Source: Plantactinospora sp040120695 (GTDB lineage Bacteria; Actinomycetota; Actinomycetes; Mycobacteriales; Micromonosporaceae). Taken from it: a DNA stretch of 64,000 nt. How positions within the stretch are numbered: position 1 is the stretch's first letter; each line of letters starts with the position of its first letter. Location of the stretch: NCBI RefSeq assembly GCF_040120695.1, contig NZ_JBEEAC010000004.1:310001-374000 (forward strand), given 5' to 3'. Below the pieces are notes generated by a model. It was not told the origin of the DNA, did no database searches, and saw only the letters and a list, made by a program, of their open reading frames with translations. Of this stretch, positions 53,977 through 62,905 are shown one piece after another. Position numbers and translations under genes: made by a program.

Positions 53977-54084
53977 CGAGGGCGAGCGAACGAGGACCCG
54001 AGGGCGAGTGAACGAGGTCTGAGGGCGAGCGAACGAGGACCCGAGGGCGGGCGACAGAGGCCCCGAGGGCGGGCGACAGAGGAG
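53977..54084 (+). repeat. 22-bp tandem repeat between kynA and kynU
   Basis: Five units of about 22 bases (CGAGGGCGAGCGAACGAGGA type; the last two drift to CGGGCGACAGAGG) fill almost the whole 142-base gap. The final unit supplies a GAGGAG that may serve as the kynU ribosome site, though 12 bases before the ATG. Confidence 0.85.
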
Positions 54085-54095
54085 TTGACGAGCGG

Positions 54096-55376
54096 ATGAC
54101 CACCCCGGAGCAGGAGGAGGCGGCCCGGCGCCGCGACGAGGCCGACCCGGGTCACCGGCACCTCTTCCACGTCCCTCCGGCCGAGGGCGGCCGGTACGCC
54201 GAGGCCGCCTACCTGGTCGGCAACTCGCTCGGGCTGCAACCCCGGGCCGCCCGCGCCGACCTGGAGGCCGAGCTGGAGACCTGGGCCCGGCTCGGCGTCT
54301 CCGGCCACTTCGCCGGCGACCGGCCCTGGGTGCCGTCGTACCGCGCGCTCACCGGGCCGAGCGCGTCGCTGGTCGGCGCGCTGCCGGCCGAGACCGTGGT
54401 GATGAACTCGCTCACGGTCAACCTGCACCTGCTGATGGTCTCCTTCTACCGGCCGGAGGCCGGCCGGGACCGGATCCTGATCGAGGACGGCGCCTTCCCG
54501 TCCGACAGCTACGCGGTGCGCAGCCAGGCCCGGCACCACGGGCTGGACCCGGACGAGACCGTCGTCCGGCTGCGCCCCCGCCCCGGCGAGGAGAACCTGC
54601 GTACCGAGGACGTGGTCGACCACCTCGACCGCGAGGGGCACCGGGTCGCGCTGGTGCTGCTCGGCGGGGTCAACTACCTGACCGGGGAGCTGATGGACAT
54701 CCCGGAGATCACCCGGGCCGGGCACCGGGCCGGCGCCCTGGTCGGCTGGGACCTCGCGCACGCGGTCGGCAACGTGCCGCTGGCGCTGCACGACTGGGAC
54801 GTGGACTTCGCCGCCTGGTGCACCTACAAGTACCTGAACTCGGGGCCGGGGGCGCTGGCCGGGGCATTCGTGCATGAGCGGCACCTCGGCGACCCGGCGA
54901 TGGACCGGTTCGAGGGCTGGTGGGGCACTGACGAGGCGACCCGGTTCGAGATGGCCCCGGTCTCCAGGCCGCCGGCCACCGTGGAGGCGTGGCTGATCTC
55001 CAATCCGCCGGTGCTGGCGATGGCGCCGATGCGCAGCGCCCTGGCCATCTTCGAACAGGTCGGGATGCCCGCGCTGCGGGCCCGCAGCGAGCGGTTGACC
55101 GGCTACCTCGAAGGACTGCTCGACCAGATCACTCCCGGGCGGCCGCTTGCCGTGCTCACCCCGCGCGAGCCGGCCCGGCGCGGCTGCCAGCTCTCCGTCC
55201 GGATCGGCCGGGGCGGGGCCGCCGCGCTGACCGGGCGGCTGTCCCGGGAGTACGGGGTGCTCGTCGACGACCGGGAGCCGGACGTGATCCGGCTGGCCCC
55301 GGTCCCGCTGTACTCGACGTACCACGACTGCTGGCGGGCGGCCGAGGCGCTGGCCCGGCTCGTCGACGAGGCATGA
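54096..55376 (+). CDS. kynU: kynureninase KynU
   Basis: This 426-residue PLP enzyme cleaves kynurenine to anthranilate and alanine. PLP Lys lies in AAWCTYKYLNSGPGALAG (about 246), the distinctive kynureninase context; earlier are YLVGNSLGLQP and VGWDLAHAVGNVPL with the Asp pairing the pyridine N. Length is typical. It is downstream of kynA, separated only by tandem repeats, so the two form a pathway unit missing the formamidase. Anthranilate could feed NAD or secondary metabolite routes; no such cluster is visible here. Confidence 0.95.
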   Translation: MTTPEQEEAARRRDEADPGHRHLFHVPPAEGGRYAEAAYLVGNSLGLQPRAARADLEAELETWARLGVSGHFAGDRPWVPSYRALTGPSASLVGALPAETVVMNSLTVNLHLLMVSFYRPEAGRDRILIEDGAFPSDSYAVRSQARHHGLDPDETVVRLRPRPGEENLRTEDVVDHLDREGHRVALVLLGGVNYLTGELMDIPEITRAGHRAGALVGWDLAHAVGNVPLALHDWDVDFAAWCTYKYLNSGPGALAGAFVHERHLGDPAMDRFEGWWGTDEATRFEMAPVSRPPATVEAWLISNPPVLAMAPMRSALAIFEQVGMPALRARSERLTGYLEGLLDQITPGRPLAVLTPREPARRGCQLSVRIGRGGAAALTGRLSREYGVLVDDREPDVIRLAPVPLYSTYHDCWRAAEALARLVDEA

Positions 55377-55426
55377 TCCGGACCGCCGACCGGGCGTCCC
55401 CGCCAGGGCCTCGGGGCGGGCGGGCG

Positions 55427-55444
55427 CCGGCCGGTTACGGCCGG
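55427..55444 (+). terminator. hairpin after kynU
   Basis: CCGGCC-ggttac-GGCCGG, a 6-bp stem about 50 bases beyond the stop, is a modest terminator candidate. The 190-base gap also holds a weak overlapping reading frame that is not called. Confidence 0.4.
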
Positions 55445-55576
55445 GATCGGCACCCCGAGATCTGCTGGGTGGCGGTTTCCGATACCGTGAACGACGACCG
55501 GATCGGTCAGGTGGACGCTTTCGTCACCCACTCCGACCGGGCACGATGATCCCGTTTTCGCCTGGGGGCGTTGAGG

Positions 55577-55873
55577 TTGTCTGTTTCCGACACGTTGCTG
55601 GTCTTCGTTGGCATCCCGGCCGCCGCGATACTTCTGATCACGGTGTTGGCCGGGGCCGGCCGGAGCGGCCGGCACGCCCGGCGTTACCGCCCGGGGCGGC
55701 CCTTCGAGTTCACGCCGGTCTGGTTCCTCTCCTCGCCCGAGCACCTGACCGAGTCCGCCCGGGCCGCGCTGCCGGCCGGTGTGGAGACCCGGGCGTTGAC
55801 CAGCGGGGAGATCGAGACCATCGGCGCGCCGAAGCGCGCCGGCGTGACAGGGGGCGCAAGTGACCGCTGGTAA
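55577..55873 (+). CDS. small membrane protein of unknown function
   Basis: About 98 residues from TTG 55577 (GGGGG eight bases upstream; TTG 55571 is an alternative). One membrane helix (TLLVFVGIPAAAILLITVLAG) is followed by a basic turn and a small soluble part (FEFTPVWFLSSPEHLTESARAALPAG). No family is recognised. The stop lies 14 bases inside the next gene, so the pair is co-translated with the DUF5130 gene. Confidence 0.6.
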   Translation: MSVSDTLLVFVGIPAAAILLITVLAGAGRSGRHARRYRPGRPFEFTPVWFLSSPEHLTESARAALPAGVETRALTSGEIETIGAPKRAGVTGGASDRW

Positions 55874-56306
55874 GAGCGTGTCGACGGCCGAGCGGCCCGG
55901 GGCCGGGGACGGGCCGGCGGGCAGCACCGCCCGGCCGAACGTGCTCGACGGGCCGTTCACCACCCGCCAGCTCCTCCGGATCGACGAGGCGCTGCGGATC
56001 GCCGACGAGTCCACCGGGCTGGTCTTCACCGTCTACGTCGGTCCGCTGACCGAGCCGGTACGCGAGGATGCGCAGCGGCTGCACCTGGAGCTGGTAGAGC
56101 CGGCCCGCGCCGTACTGCTCGCGCTCTCGCCGAACCAGCGGGTGCTGGAGATCGTCACCGGGGCCGAGGCACGCAAGCGGATCCCGGACCGGGACGCCAA
56201 GCTCGCCGCGCTCTCCATGGTGGCCGCCTTCGGCGGCGGCGACCTCGCCGGCGGCATTGTCAGCGGCCTGGACCAGCTCGCCAGCCGGGCCCGCAGCTCC
56301 GCCTGA
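55860..56306 (+). CDS. DUF5130 family protein
   Basis: This 148-residue protein starts at GTG 55860 inside the end of the previous gene. A disordered Gly/Pro start leads to FTTRQLLRIDEALRIADEST and FTVYVGPLTEPVREDAQRLH, ending in the Gly-rich GGGDLAGGIVSGLDQLA. This is the actinobacterial DUF5130 fold, related in outline to the TPM/YgcG domain; function unknown. Its companion membrane protein suggests a membrane-associated role. It converges on the Uma2 gene. Confidence 0.78.
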   Translation: MTAGKSVSTAERPGAGDGPAGSTARPNVLDGPFTTRQLLRIDEALRIADESTGLVFTVYVGPLTEPVREDAQRLHLELVEPARAVLLALSPNQRVLEIVTGAEARKRIPDRDAKLAALSMVAAFGGGDLAGGIVSGLDQLASRARSSA

Positions 56307-56420
56307 CGCCGCAGCCGTCCGGCCCGCCCTTCGCCCGCCCCCGGGGCGTCCGCCGGGGGTCGGCATCGACGCGCGGGCCCGGCTGGACGCCGACGACGTC
56401 CGGGCCGGCTCGGCGGCCGG

Positions 56421-56984
56421 TCAGGCCAACCAGGTGCCGGGCGCGACCCGTACCGGGAACGGCAGCTCGACCAGTTCGGTGCCGGTCGGCGGGACGGAGC
56501 GGTGCAGCTCGTAATGGCCGGCGGGCGCGCGCAGGTAGAGGTGGGCGACCGGGCCCCGCTCGGTCCGTTCGATCCGCCAGTACGACTCGATGCCGGCCTC
56601 GGCGTACAGGCCCAGCTTGGTGAACCGGTCGTGCCGGCGGCTGCTCGGCGACTCCACCTCGACCACCAGCGCCACGTCCTCCGGATCAGCCCACATCGCG
56701 TCCTGCGGGGCGTTCGGCCGCAGCACCGTGATGTCCGGAATCGCGTTGCCCCCCGGTACCCGTAGACCGATCTCCCGGATCACCCGCCACTTCGGTGGGA
56801 TGGCGGCGCGTAGGGCAGCGCGGATTTCGTCGGCCAGCTCGTGATGCTGGAAGTCGGCCGGAGGGGTCACGTGGAGGCTCCCGTCGATGATCTCGTAGCG
56901 GTGCCCGTCCGCGGGCAGGGTGCGCAGATCGTCCTCGGTCCACCCCTGCTCGGGCGGATGCCACTCGTAGCGCGGTTGGGCCAT
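56421..56984 (-). CDS. Uma2 family endonuclease-like protein (PD-(D/E)XK)
   Basis: This 187-residue Uma2/DUF820 protein starts at ATG 56984 behind GGAGGTG (an ATG at 56999 is in frame but has no ribosome site). The restriction-fold core is readable: YEIIDGSLHVTPPA (N-terminal strand), AIPDITVLRPN (Asp), and VALVVEVESPSSRRHDRF with the E-x-E part. It closes with GLYAEAGIESYWRIE. Uma2 proteins are abundant in actinobacteria and cyanobacteria; whether they cut DNA in vivo is unproven. No mobile element adjoins it. Confidence 0.88.
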   Translation of the reverse strand: MAQPRYEWHPPEQGWTEDDLRTLPADGHRYEIIDGSLHVTPPADFQHHELADEIRAALRAAIPPKWRVIREIGLRVPGGNAIPDITVLRPNAPQDAMWADPEDVALVVEVESPSSRRHDRFTKLGLYAEAGIESYWRIERTERGPVAHLYLRAPAGHYELHRSVPPTGTELVELPFPVRVAPGTWLA

Positions 56985-57087
56985 CGAATCCACCTCCATC
57001 GGGAAGCCTAACGGCCCGGACCGGCCGGCCACCGCCCCGCACCGCCTGGTGCGGTCGGTTCGGCGGGCGGCCCGTCCGGCGGTGAGG

Positions 57088-59649
57088 TCAGGCCGGTGAC
57101 GCCGCGTCCCTGGCCCGGGCCCCCAGCGCCCGCACCACGCCGTCCCGCCCCTCGGCGACCAGCCGGCGCAGCGGCGCCGGATGGCCCGGCTCGGCCAGCC
57201 AGGCATCGGTCAGCCGGACGGTCTCGTCGGTGATCTGGTACGCCGGATAGGCGAGCATGACGAACTCCTGCGCCGGCTCGCTGTCCCGGCTCTTCCATAC
57301 CTGGCCGACGACCTGGAAGAACCGCTCGGCGTACGGGGCGGTCAGCTCGACCTGCGCCGGGTGCTGGAAGCCCTGCAGCAGCGCCCGGTGCCGCCAGTTC
57401 GGCAGTGCCTCGTCCCCGGTCAGGGTGCGCCACACCGCCTGCTTGTTCTCGGCGGTGGGCAGCAGCGCGTGGGCGAGCGCTGCCTCCCGCTCGCCGCTCG
57501 ACGTCCGGTCCGCGGCCAGCTCGGCGTCGATGTCGGCCGGTCCCGCCGCGCCACCCGCGACCAGGGCACGCAGCACCGACCAGCGCAGTTCGGTGTCGAC
57601 GGTCAGCCCGTCCGGCACCTCCGCACCGTCCAGCCAACCCCGGAGCACGGCCAACTCCTCGTCGCTGCGGGCCGCCGAGGTGTAGGTCCGGGCCCAGGTC
57701 AGTTGCAGGCCGCTACCCGGCTCGGCGGCGCGCACCGCGGTCGCCGCGGTACGGGCGAACCGCGCCCAGCCGGTCGGCGCCCACTCCGGCGTGGCGTACG
57801 AGGTGAGCGTGGCGGAGACCTGCCGCAGTGTCGCGGTGACCAGGTTGATGTCGGTCTCGGCGGGCAGCCCGGCCAGGGCCAGCGCCACGTAGTCCCGGGC
57901 GGCCAGTTCGGCGTCCCGGACCATGTCCCAGGCGGCGGCCCAGCACAGGCCACGGGCCAGCGAGGACTCGAACGCGGCGATGTGCCGCACCACCGTCGCC
58001 ATCGACCGCTCGTCCAGCCGCAGCTTGGCATAGGTCAGGTCGTCGTCGTTGAGCAGCAGCACGTCCGGTGCCGCCACTCCGGTGAGCTGGGGCAGCTCGG
58101 TACGCTCGCCAGCGACGTCGACCTCGATCCGGTCCCGCCGGACCAGTCGGTCGCCCCGCAGGTCGTAGAGGCCGATCCCGATCCGGTGGGTACGCAGCGT
58201 CGGGTGCTCGTTCGCCGCCTCCTGCCGGACCACCACCGACTCGTACCTGCCGTCCGGGCCGATCGACACCTCCGGGCGGAGCGTGTTGACCTGCGAGGTC
58301 TCCAGCCACTCCGCGGCGAACTTGCGCAGTTCCCGCCCGGAGGCCGCCTCCAACTCGGTCAGCAGGTCGTCGAAGGTGGCGTTGCTCCAGGCGTACCTGC
58401 CGAAGTAGCTGCGCAGGCCCTCCAGGAACGGCGCCTCGCCGACGTACGCCACCAGCTGCTTGAGCACGCTGGCGCCCTTGGCGTACGTGATGCCGTCGAA
58501 GTTGACCTCGACGGCCTCCAGGTCCGGCATCTCGCAGTAGACCGGGTGGGTGGAGGAGAGCTGGTCCTGCCGGTAGCCCCAGTTCTTCCGGACGGAGAGG
58601 AAGGTCGTCCAGGCGTCGCCGAACCGGGTGGCGTTGGTGTTGGCCCAGTGGCTGGCCCACTCGGCGAACGACTCGTTCAGCCACAGGTCGTTCCACCAGC
58701 GCATGGTGACCAGGTTGCCGAACCACATGTGGGCCAGCTCGTGCAGGATCGTGTTGGCCCGCTGCTCGTACTCGAAGTCGGTCTCCTGGGAGCGGAACAG
58801 GTAGTGCGCCTCGGCGTGCGTGACACAGCCGAAGTTCTCCATCGCGCCGGCGTTGAAGTCCGGCACCCACACCTGGTCGTACTTGGGCAGCGGGTAACGG
58901 ACGCCGAACTGCCGCTGGAAGAAGTCGAAGCCCTGGGTGGTGATCAGGTGCAGGTCCGTCGCGTCGAGGTACCGCGCCATGCTGGTCCGGCAGAAGTATC
59001 CGAGGTCGACGCCGTCGTGGGTGAACCGCACCTCGTGGTAGGGGCCGGCGCAGAGCGCGGTGATGTAGGTGCTCATCCGGACCGACTCGGCGAACCGGAC
59101 CGTCTTGGTCTCCGCGTCCGCCGGCTCCTCGCCGCTCACCGGCATGTTGGAGACGACCCGCCAGTGTGCCGGCACGGTCGCGTGCCAGGTGAAGACGCTC
59201 TTCAGGTCCGGCTGGTCGAAGCAGGCGAAGACCCGCTGGGCGTCGGCGGTCTCGAACTGGCTGTAGAGATAGGTCTCGCCGTCCACCGGATCGACGCTGC
59301 GGTGCATCCCCTGCCCGCTGGAGGAGTAGAGGAAGTCGGCGTCGACGACCAGGGTGTTCTCGGCGGACAGGCCGGTCAGGATGAGCCCGTCCTCGGCCGA
59401 CCACCCGGAGAGGTCGACCGGGGAGCCGTTCAGCGTCGCGGACCGTACCGAATCCGCCGCCACCTCGATGAAGGTGCTGGCGCCCGGCTCGGCGCACCGG
59501 AACCGGACCTCCGTCGTCGAGCGGAAGGTGCGGGCCTGGGCGCCCCGCCCCGCAGACGACAGGTCCAGGCGGATGTCATAGCCGGTGACGTCCAGTAGAC
59601 GACCCCGCTCCGTCGCCTCGACCTGGGTCAGGTTGCGCACTCCTGGCAC
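57088..59649 (-). CDS. pepN: aminopeptidase N (M1 family)
   Basis: About 853 residues from GTG 59649, which has GGAG six bases upstream and matches the family start PGVRNLTQVEA; ATG 59661 is in frame and adds four residues. The exopeptidase motif is GAMEN (about 288), and the zinc site HELAHMWFGNLVTMRWWNDLWLNE (in part HELAHMWFGN) has both His and, 18 residues on, the Glu. Long helical and C-terminal ERAP-like domains are complete. It releases N-terminal residues from peptides in the cytosol. Divergent from the nitroreductase-like gene. Confidence 0.95.
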   Translation of the reverse strand: MPGVRNLTQVEATERGRLLDVTGYDIRLDLSSAGRGAQARTFRSTTEVRFRCAEPGASTFIEVAADSVRSATLNGSPVDLSGWSAEDGLILTGLSAENTLVVDADFLYSSSGQGMHRSVDPVDGETYLYSQFETADAQRVFACFDQPDLKSVFTWHATVPAHWRVVSNMPVSGEEPADAETKTVRFAESVRMSTYITALCAGPYHEVRFTHDGVDLGYFCRTSMARYLDATDLHLITTQGFDFFQRQFGVRYPLPKYDQVWVPDFNAGAMENFGCVTHAEAHYLFRSQETDFEYEQRANTILHELAHMWFGNLVTMRWWNDLWLNESFAEWASHWANTNATRFGDAWTTFLSVRKNWGYRQDQLSSTHPVYCEMPDLEAVEVNFDGITYAKGASVLKQLVAYVGEAPFLEGLRSYFGRYAWSNATFDDLLTELEAASGRELRKFAAEWLETSQVNTLRPEVSIGPDGRYESVVVRQEAANEHPTLRTHRIGIGLYDLRGDRLVRRDRIEVDVAGERTELPQLTGVAAPDVLLLNDDDLTYAKLRLDERSMATVVRHIAAFESSLARGLCWAAAWDMVRDAELAARDYVALALAGLPAETDINLVTATLRQVSATLTSYATPEWAPTGWARFARTAATAVRAAEPGSGLQLTWARTYTSAARSDEELAVLRGWLDGAEVPDGLTVDTELRWSVLRALVAGGAAGPADIDAELAADRTSSGEREAALAHALLPTAENKQAVWRTLTGDEALPNWRHRALLQGFQHPAQVELTAPYAERFFQVVGQVWKSRDSEPAQEFVMLAYPAYQITDETVRLTDAWLAEPGHPAPLRRLVAEGRDGVVRALGARARDAASPA

Positions 59650-59694
59650 GTGAATCTCCATCCGGTCTGCCCGCTGACTGTCCCCGTCGACAGC

Positions 59695-59718
59695 GTCGAG
59701 CCATCCCCACGGCTCGAC
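59695..59718. promoter_or_regulatory. inverted repeat in the pepN / DsbA-like divergent region
   Basis: GTCGAGCC-atccccac-GGCTCGAC is an exact 8-base inverted repeat about 46 bases upstream of the pepN start. It could be an operator or a leader hairpin for pepN. Confidence 0.4.
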
Positions 59719-59859
59719 GTTGAGTGTTTCATGCCGGCGGAAACGCCACCGGTGCTCCAGGTCACGGTCTCATCCCGCTGTCGGCGGGGGGTCTGCGGGG
59801 TGAAGATCTGTAACGGTGTCGCCGATTCCGGCCTCCCAGACGACGAAGGGAGTCGCGCC

Positions 59860-60489
59860 GTGTCCGAGCGCGCGTCCGTTGACATGTTCTTCGACCCGAT
59901 CTGCCCCTGGGCCTGGATCACCTCCCGCTGGCTGCTGGAGGTGGAGAAGGTCAGGCCGGTCGACATCCGGTTCCGGGTGATGAGCCTTTCGGCGCTCAAC
60001 GAGGGCCGGGACGACCTTCCCGAGGAGTACCGGGAAGGGCTGAAGACCGCCTGGGGCCCGGTGCGGATCTGCATCGCGGTCGAGCAGCGGCACGGTGCCG
60101 AGGCGGTCGGCAGGCTCTACACCGCGCTCGGCAACCGGATCCACCTCGGTCGGGAGGACCGGGGACCGGAGCTGTACCGGGCGGCGCTGGCCGAGGTCGG
60201 GCTGGACCCGGCGCTGGCCGAGGCTGCCGACTCGACCGGGTACGACGAGGCGCTGCGGGCCAGCCACGACGCCGGGATGATGCCGGTCGGCCAGGACGTC
60301 GGCACACCGGTGATCCACGCTCCCGGCCCGGTGCCGGGCCAGACCGTCGCGTTCTTCGGTCCGGTGATCACGCCCGCCCCTCGGGGGGAGGCGGCCGGCC
60401 GGCTCTGGGACGGCGTACTCCTGGTCGCCGGCACCCCCGGTTTCTACGAGCTGAAGCGGACCCGTACCGAGGCGCCGAGCTTCGACTGA
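59860..60489 (+). CDS. DsbA-family protein, mycothiol-dependent nitroreductase (Rv2466c)-like, with CPWA active site
   Basis: This 209-residue thioredoxin-fold protein starts at GTG 59860 (AAGGGAG upstream). Sequence closely follows Rv2466c of M. tuberculosis as I remember it: ITSRWLLEVEKVR, NEGRDDLPEEYREG, AWGPVRICIAVEQ, GTPVIH and VAFFGPVITPAPRGEAAG. Rv2466c has a CPWC active site; here it reads DPICPWAW, so Cys 15 is kept and the second Cys is Ala 18. A monothiol mechanism with mycothiol is possible. The frame continues upstream without a ribosome site. A strong terminator follows. Confidence 0.85.
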   Translation: MSERASVDMFFDPICPWAWITSRWLLEVEKVRPVDIRFRVMSLSALNEGRDDLPEEYREGLKTAWGPVRICIAVEQRHGAEAVGRLYTALGNRIHLGREDRGPELYRAALAEVGLDPALAEAADSTGYDEALRASHDAGMMPVGQDVGTPVIHAPGPVPGQTVAFFGPVITPAPRGEAAGRLWDGVLLVAGTPGFYELKRTRTEAPSFD

Positions 60490-60525
60490 ATCCTCTGCAA
60501 CCCGGTGCACTGATCGCCCGGGGCG

Positions 60526-60560
60526 GGCGACCCGGCCGGTACGCCACCGGCCGGGTCGCC
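60526..60560 (+). terminator. strong terminator after the DsbA-like gene
   Basis: A perfect 15-bp stem GGCGACCCGGCCGGT with a 5-base loop ACGCC lies 37 bases beyond the stop codon. Confidence 0.75.
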
Positions 60561-60628
60561 GCCCACGGGGTGGAAACCGCCGGGGTGTCCGTACGCCGGG
60601 TCCGGCACCGCCGGTAGCGTTCCCGCAC

Positions 60629-61894
60629 ATGACGGTCGTGCATCCGATCCGCCGCGCCTGGGTCACCACCGGCGGCACCGGCGCCCAGAACTACGACGAG
60701 TTCGCCGACGACGCCGAGATCACGGCGATCATCCGGGACAACCCCGCCAGCGCACTCGCGATCGAGATGCCGCACCGGGCGCCGGAGAGCCTCGGGCGGT
60801 CCTTCACCGACGCGCTGCCCGCCGCGGTGGCCCGGTTGGCGCAGGCCCGGGCCGACGGCAGCTACACCCCGGCCGAGCAGGTCGTGGTGCTCTACCGGAT
60901 CACCGCGCCCGGTGAGGCGCCCGGTTACGGGATGTTCGCCATGGTCGACACCGACCAGATCTCCACCAGCGCGGACGAGCCCGGACTGGTGATCCGGAAC
61001 GAGGACGTCTTCATCGCCAAGGTGCGCGAGCGGGTGGCGCTGGCCGAGGCGACCGGTCATCTCCTCTCGCCGGTACTGCTGCTCCAGACCGGTAACCGGG
61101 CCGCCGGCGAGGGTGCCGGCGGGCCGGGGCGGGAGACCGGCGAGGCGCTGCACCGGGCGTTGGCCGAGGCCACCGACGAGGCCGGTCCGCCCGCCGCGAC
61201 CGACACCGACCAGGCCGGGCGTACCCACGCCATCTGGCTGCTCGGGCCGGGGGCCGGCCAGGACGAGCTGCTGGCGCTGGCCGGCGCCGGTGAGCTGGTC
61301 GTCGCGGACGGAAACCACCGCAGCCTGGCCGCGCAGATCGGTGAGCTGCCCCGGTTCCTCGCGGTGATCACCACACCCGCCTCGGTGGCGATCCAGCCGT
61401 ACAACCGGCTGGTCAGCGAGCTGACCAGTACCCCGGACGAGCTGCTCGACCGGCTGCGCGCCGCCGGCGCCGGGGTCGAGCCGGTGGCCGGTCCGGCGGC
61501 GGTGCCGGACTCCGGCGGCACGATCCAGCTCTACACTGCCGGCGCGACCTACGCGGTCACGCTCCCCACCGGTCAGGGCGGTGGGGTGGAGAACCTGGAC
61601 CATGCGCTCGTCGAGCGGGTGCTGCTGCGGGAGGCGCTCGGGCTGGACCCGGGTGACAAGCGGATCACGTACGTCGGTGGGGACTACCCGGCGCGGTGGC
61701 TGGTCGGCGAGGTCGACGCGGGCCGGGCGGAGTTGGCGATCCTGATCGCTCCGGTGACCGTGCGGGACTTCGTCGCGGTCAACCTGGCCCGGCAGAAGAT
61801 GCCCCGGAAGAGCACCTGGTTCACCCCGAAGGCCCGCGCCGGCCTGGTGCTGGCCGAACTCGGCCGGGACACGACGGAGGCGCACCGGGGCTGA
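60629..61894 (+). CDS. DUF1015-related protein
   Basis: This 421-residue protein has the DUF1015 layout: an N-terminal NYDEFADDAEITAIIRDNP, VVLYRI (substrate strand), the hallmark VVADGNHRSLAAQI (in the family usually ADGHHR), and the C-terminal KMPRKSTWFTPKARAGLVLAEL. Function is unknown; some bacterial members sit with serine-degradation genes. Here the neighbours give no pathway. ATG 60629 lacks a clear ribosome site, as in leaderless actinobacterial mRNAs. Confidence 0.8.
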   Translation: MTVVHPIRRAWVTTGGTGAQNYDEFADDAEITAIIRDNPASALAIEMPHRAPESLGRSFTDALPAAVARLAQARADGSYTPAEQVVVLYRITAPGEAPGYGMFAMVDTDQISTSADEPGLVIRNEDVFIAKVRERVALAEATGHLLSPVLLLQTGNRAAGEGAGGPGRETGEALHRALAEATDEAGPPAATDTDQAGRTHAIWLLGPGAGQDELLALAGAGELVVADGNHRSLAAQIGELPRFLAVITTPASVAIQPYNRLVSELTSTPDELLDRLRAAGAGVEPVAGPAAVPDSGGTIQLYTAGATYAVTLPTGQGGGVENLDHALVERVLLREALGLDPGDKRITYVGGDYPARWLVGEVDAGRAELAILIAPVTVRDFVAVNLARQKMPRKSTWFTPKARAGLVLAELGRDTTEAHRG

Positions 61895-62053
61895 CGGCGC
61901 GGCCGGTCCGCCGGCCGATGTCTCCAACCGGCGTCTCCAACCGGTGTCTCCGGCCAATCGGACGGGTCTCGGGCCGCGACCACTCCTGTGATCTGTTCGG
62001 CTGTCGCCGTGCCTGCCGGCGGGTGGCCGCGTCGGGCTGACAGACTGCGCGGT

Positions 62054-62527
<474 letters not shown>

Positions 62528-62543
62528 CCGCCGACCCCGCCGG

Positions 62544-62867
62544 TCAGCGGCCGCCGCGCGGCAGCTCCTCCCGAGGTACCCAGTTGCGCCGGACCAGCAC
62601 CAGCCGTTCGGCCGCCTCGGCCAGATCGGCCTCGGTGGGCCGGGCCGCGTCCCGGGCCCGCATCGCCGCCCCGACGCTCACCTGGGAGGCGCCCGAGCCG
62701 ATCAGCCCGCGCAGGCCGCGTTCCGCGTCCCGGTCGTCTCCGCCGCCCGGCGCGGCTCCCGGCCCGGTGCCCGGGTCGCCGCCGCGCTGGCTCTCCCCGG
62801 GTGGACCGCCGCTGCCGCTCGCCGGGTCATGGCGCAGTCTCCGCCGTCGGCGCTCCGGGTCGGTCAT
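62544..62867 (-). CDS. small conserved hypothetical protein
   Basis: These 107 residues begin MTDPERRRRRLRHDP and have a disordered Gly/Pro/Asp middle. The ordered C-terminus RGLRGLIGSGASQVSVGAA-type (in part GLIGSGASQVSVGAAMRARD) is followed by RPTEADLAEAAERLVLVRRNW. The latter looks conserved in relatives next to rpiB. No domain is known. Codon bias supports a real gene. It converges on rpiB and lies 38 bases downstream of the acetyltransferase. Confidence 0.65.
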   Translation of the reverse strand: MTDPERRRRRLRHDPASGSGGPPGESQRGGDPGTGPGAAPGGGDDRDAERGLRGLIGSGASQVSVGAAMRARDAARPTEADLAEAAERLVLVRRNWVPREELPRGGR

Positions 62868-62905
62868 GCCTCGACACTACCGGTCGATGGCCTGCCGGTC
62901 CTGAC

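Noticed and set aside
53977..54084. CRISPR-like array in the kyn region
   Set aside because: The units are directly adjacent with no unique spacers and no cas genes are present; it is a simple tandem repeat.
55373..55549. A 58-codon frame whose ATG overlaps the kynU stop
   Set aside because: It contains the hairpin and promoter-like sequence of the gap, has no known motif and an Arg/Gly-rich start. Translational coupling alone is not enough.
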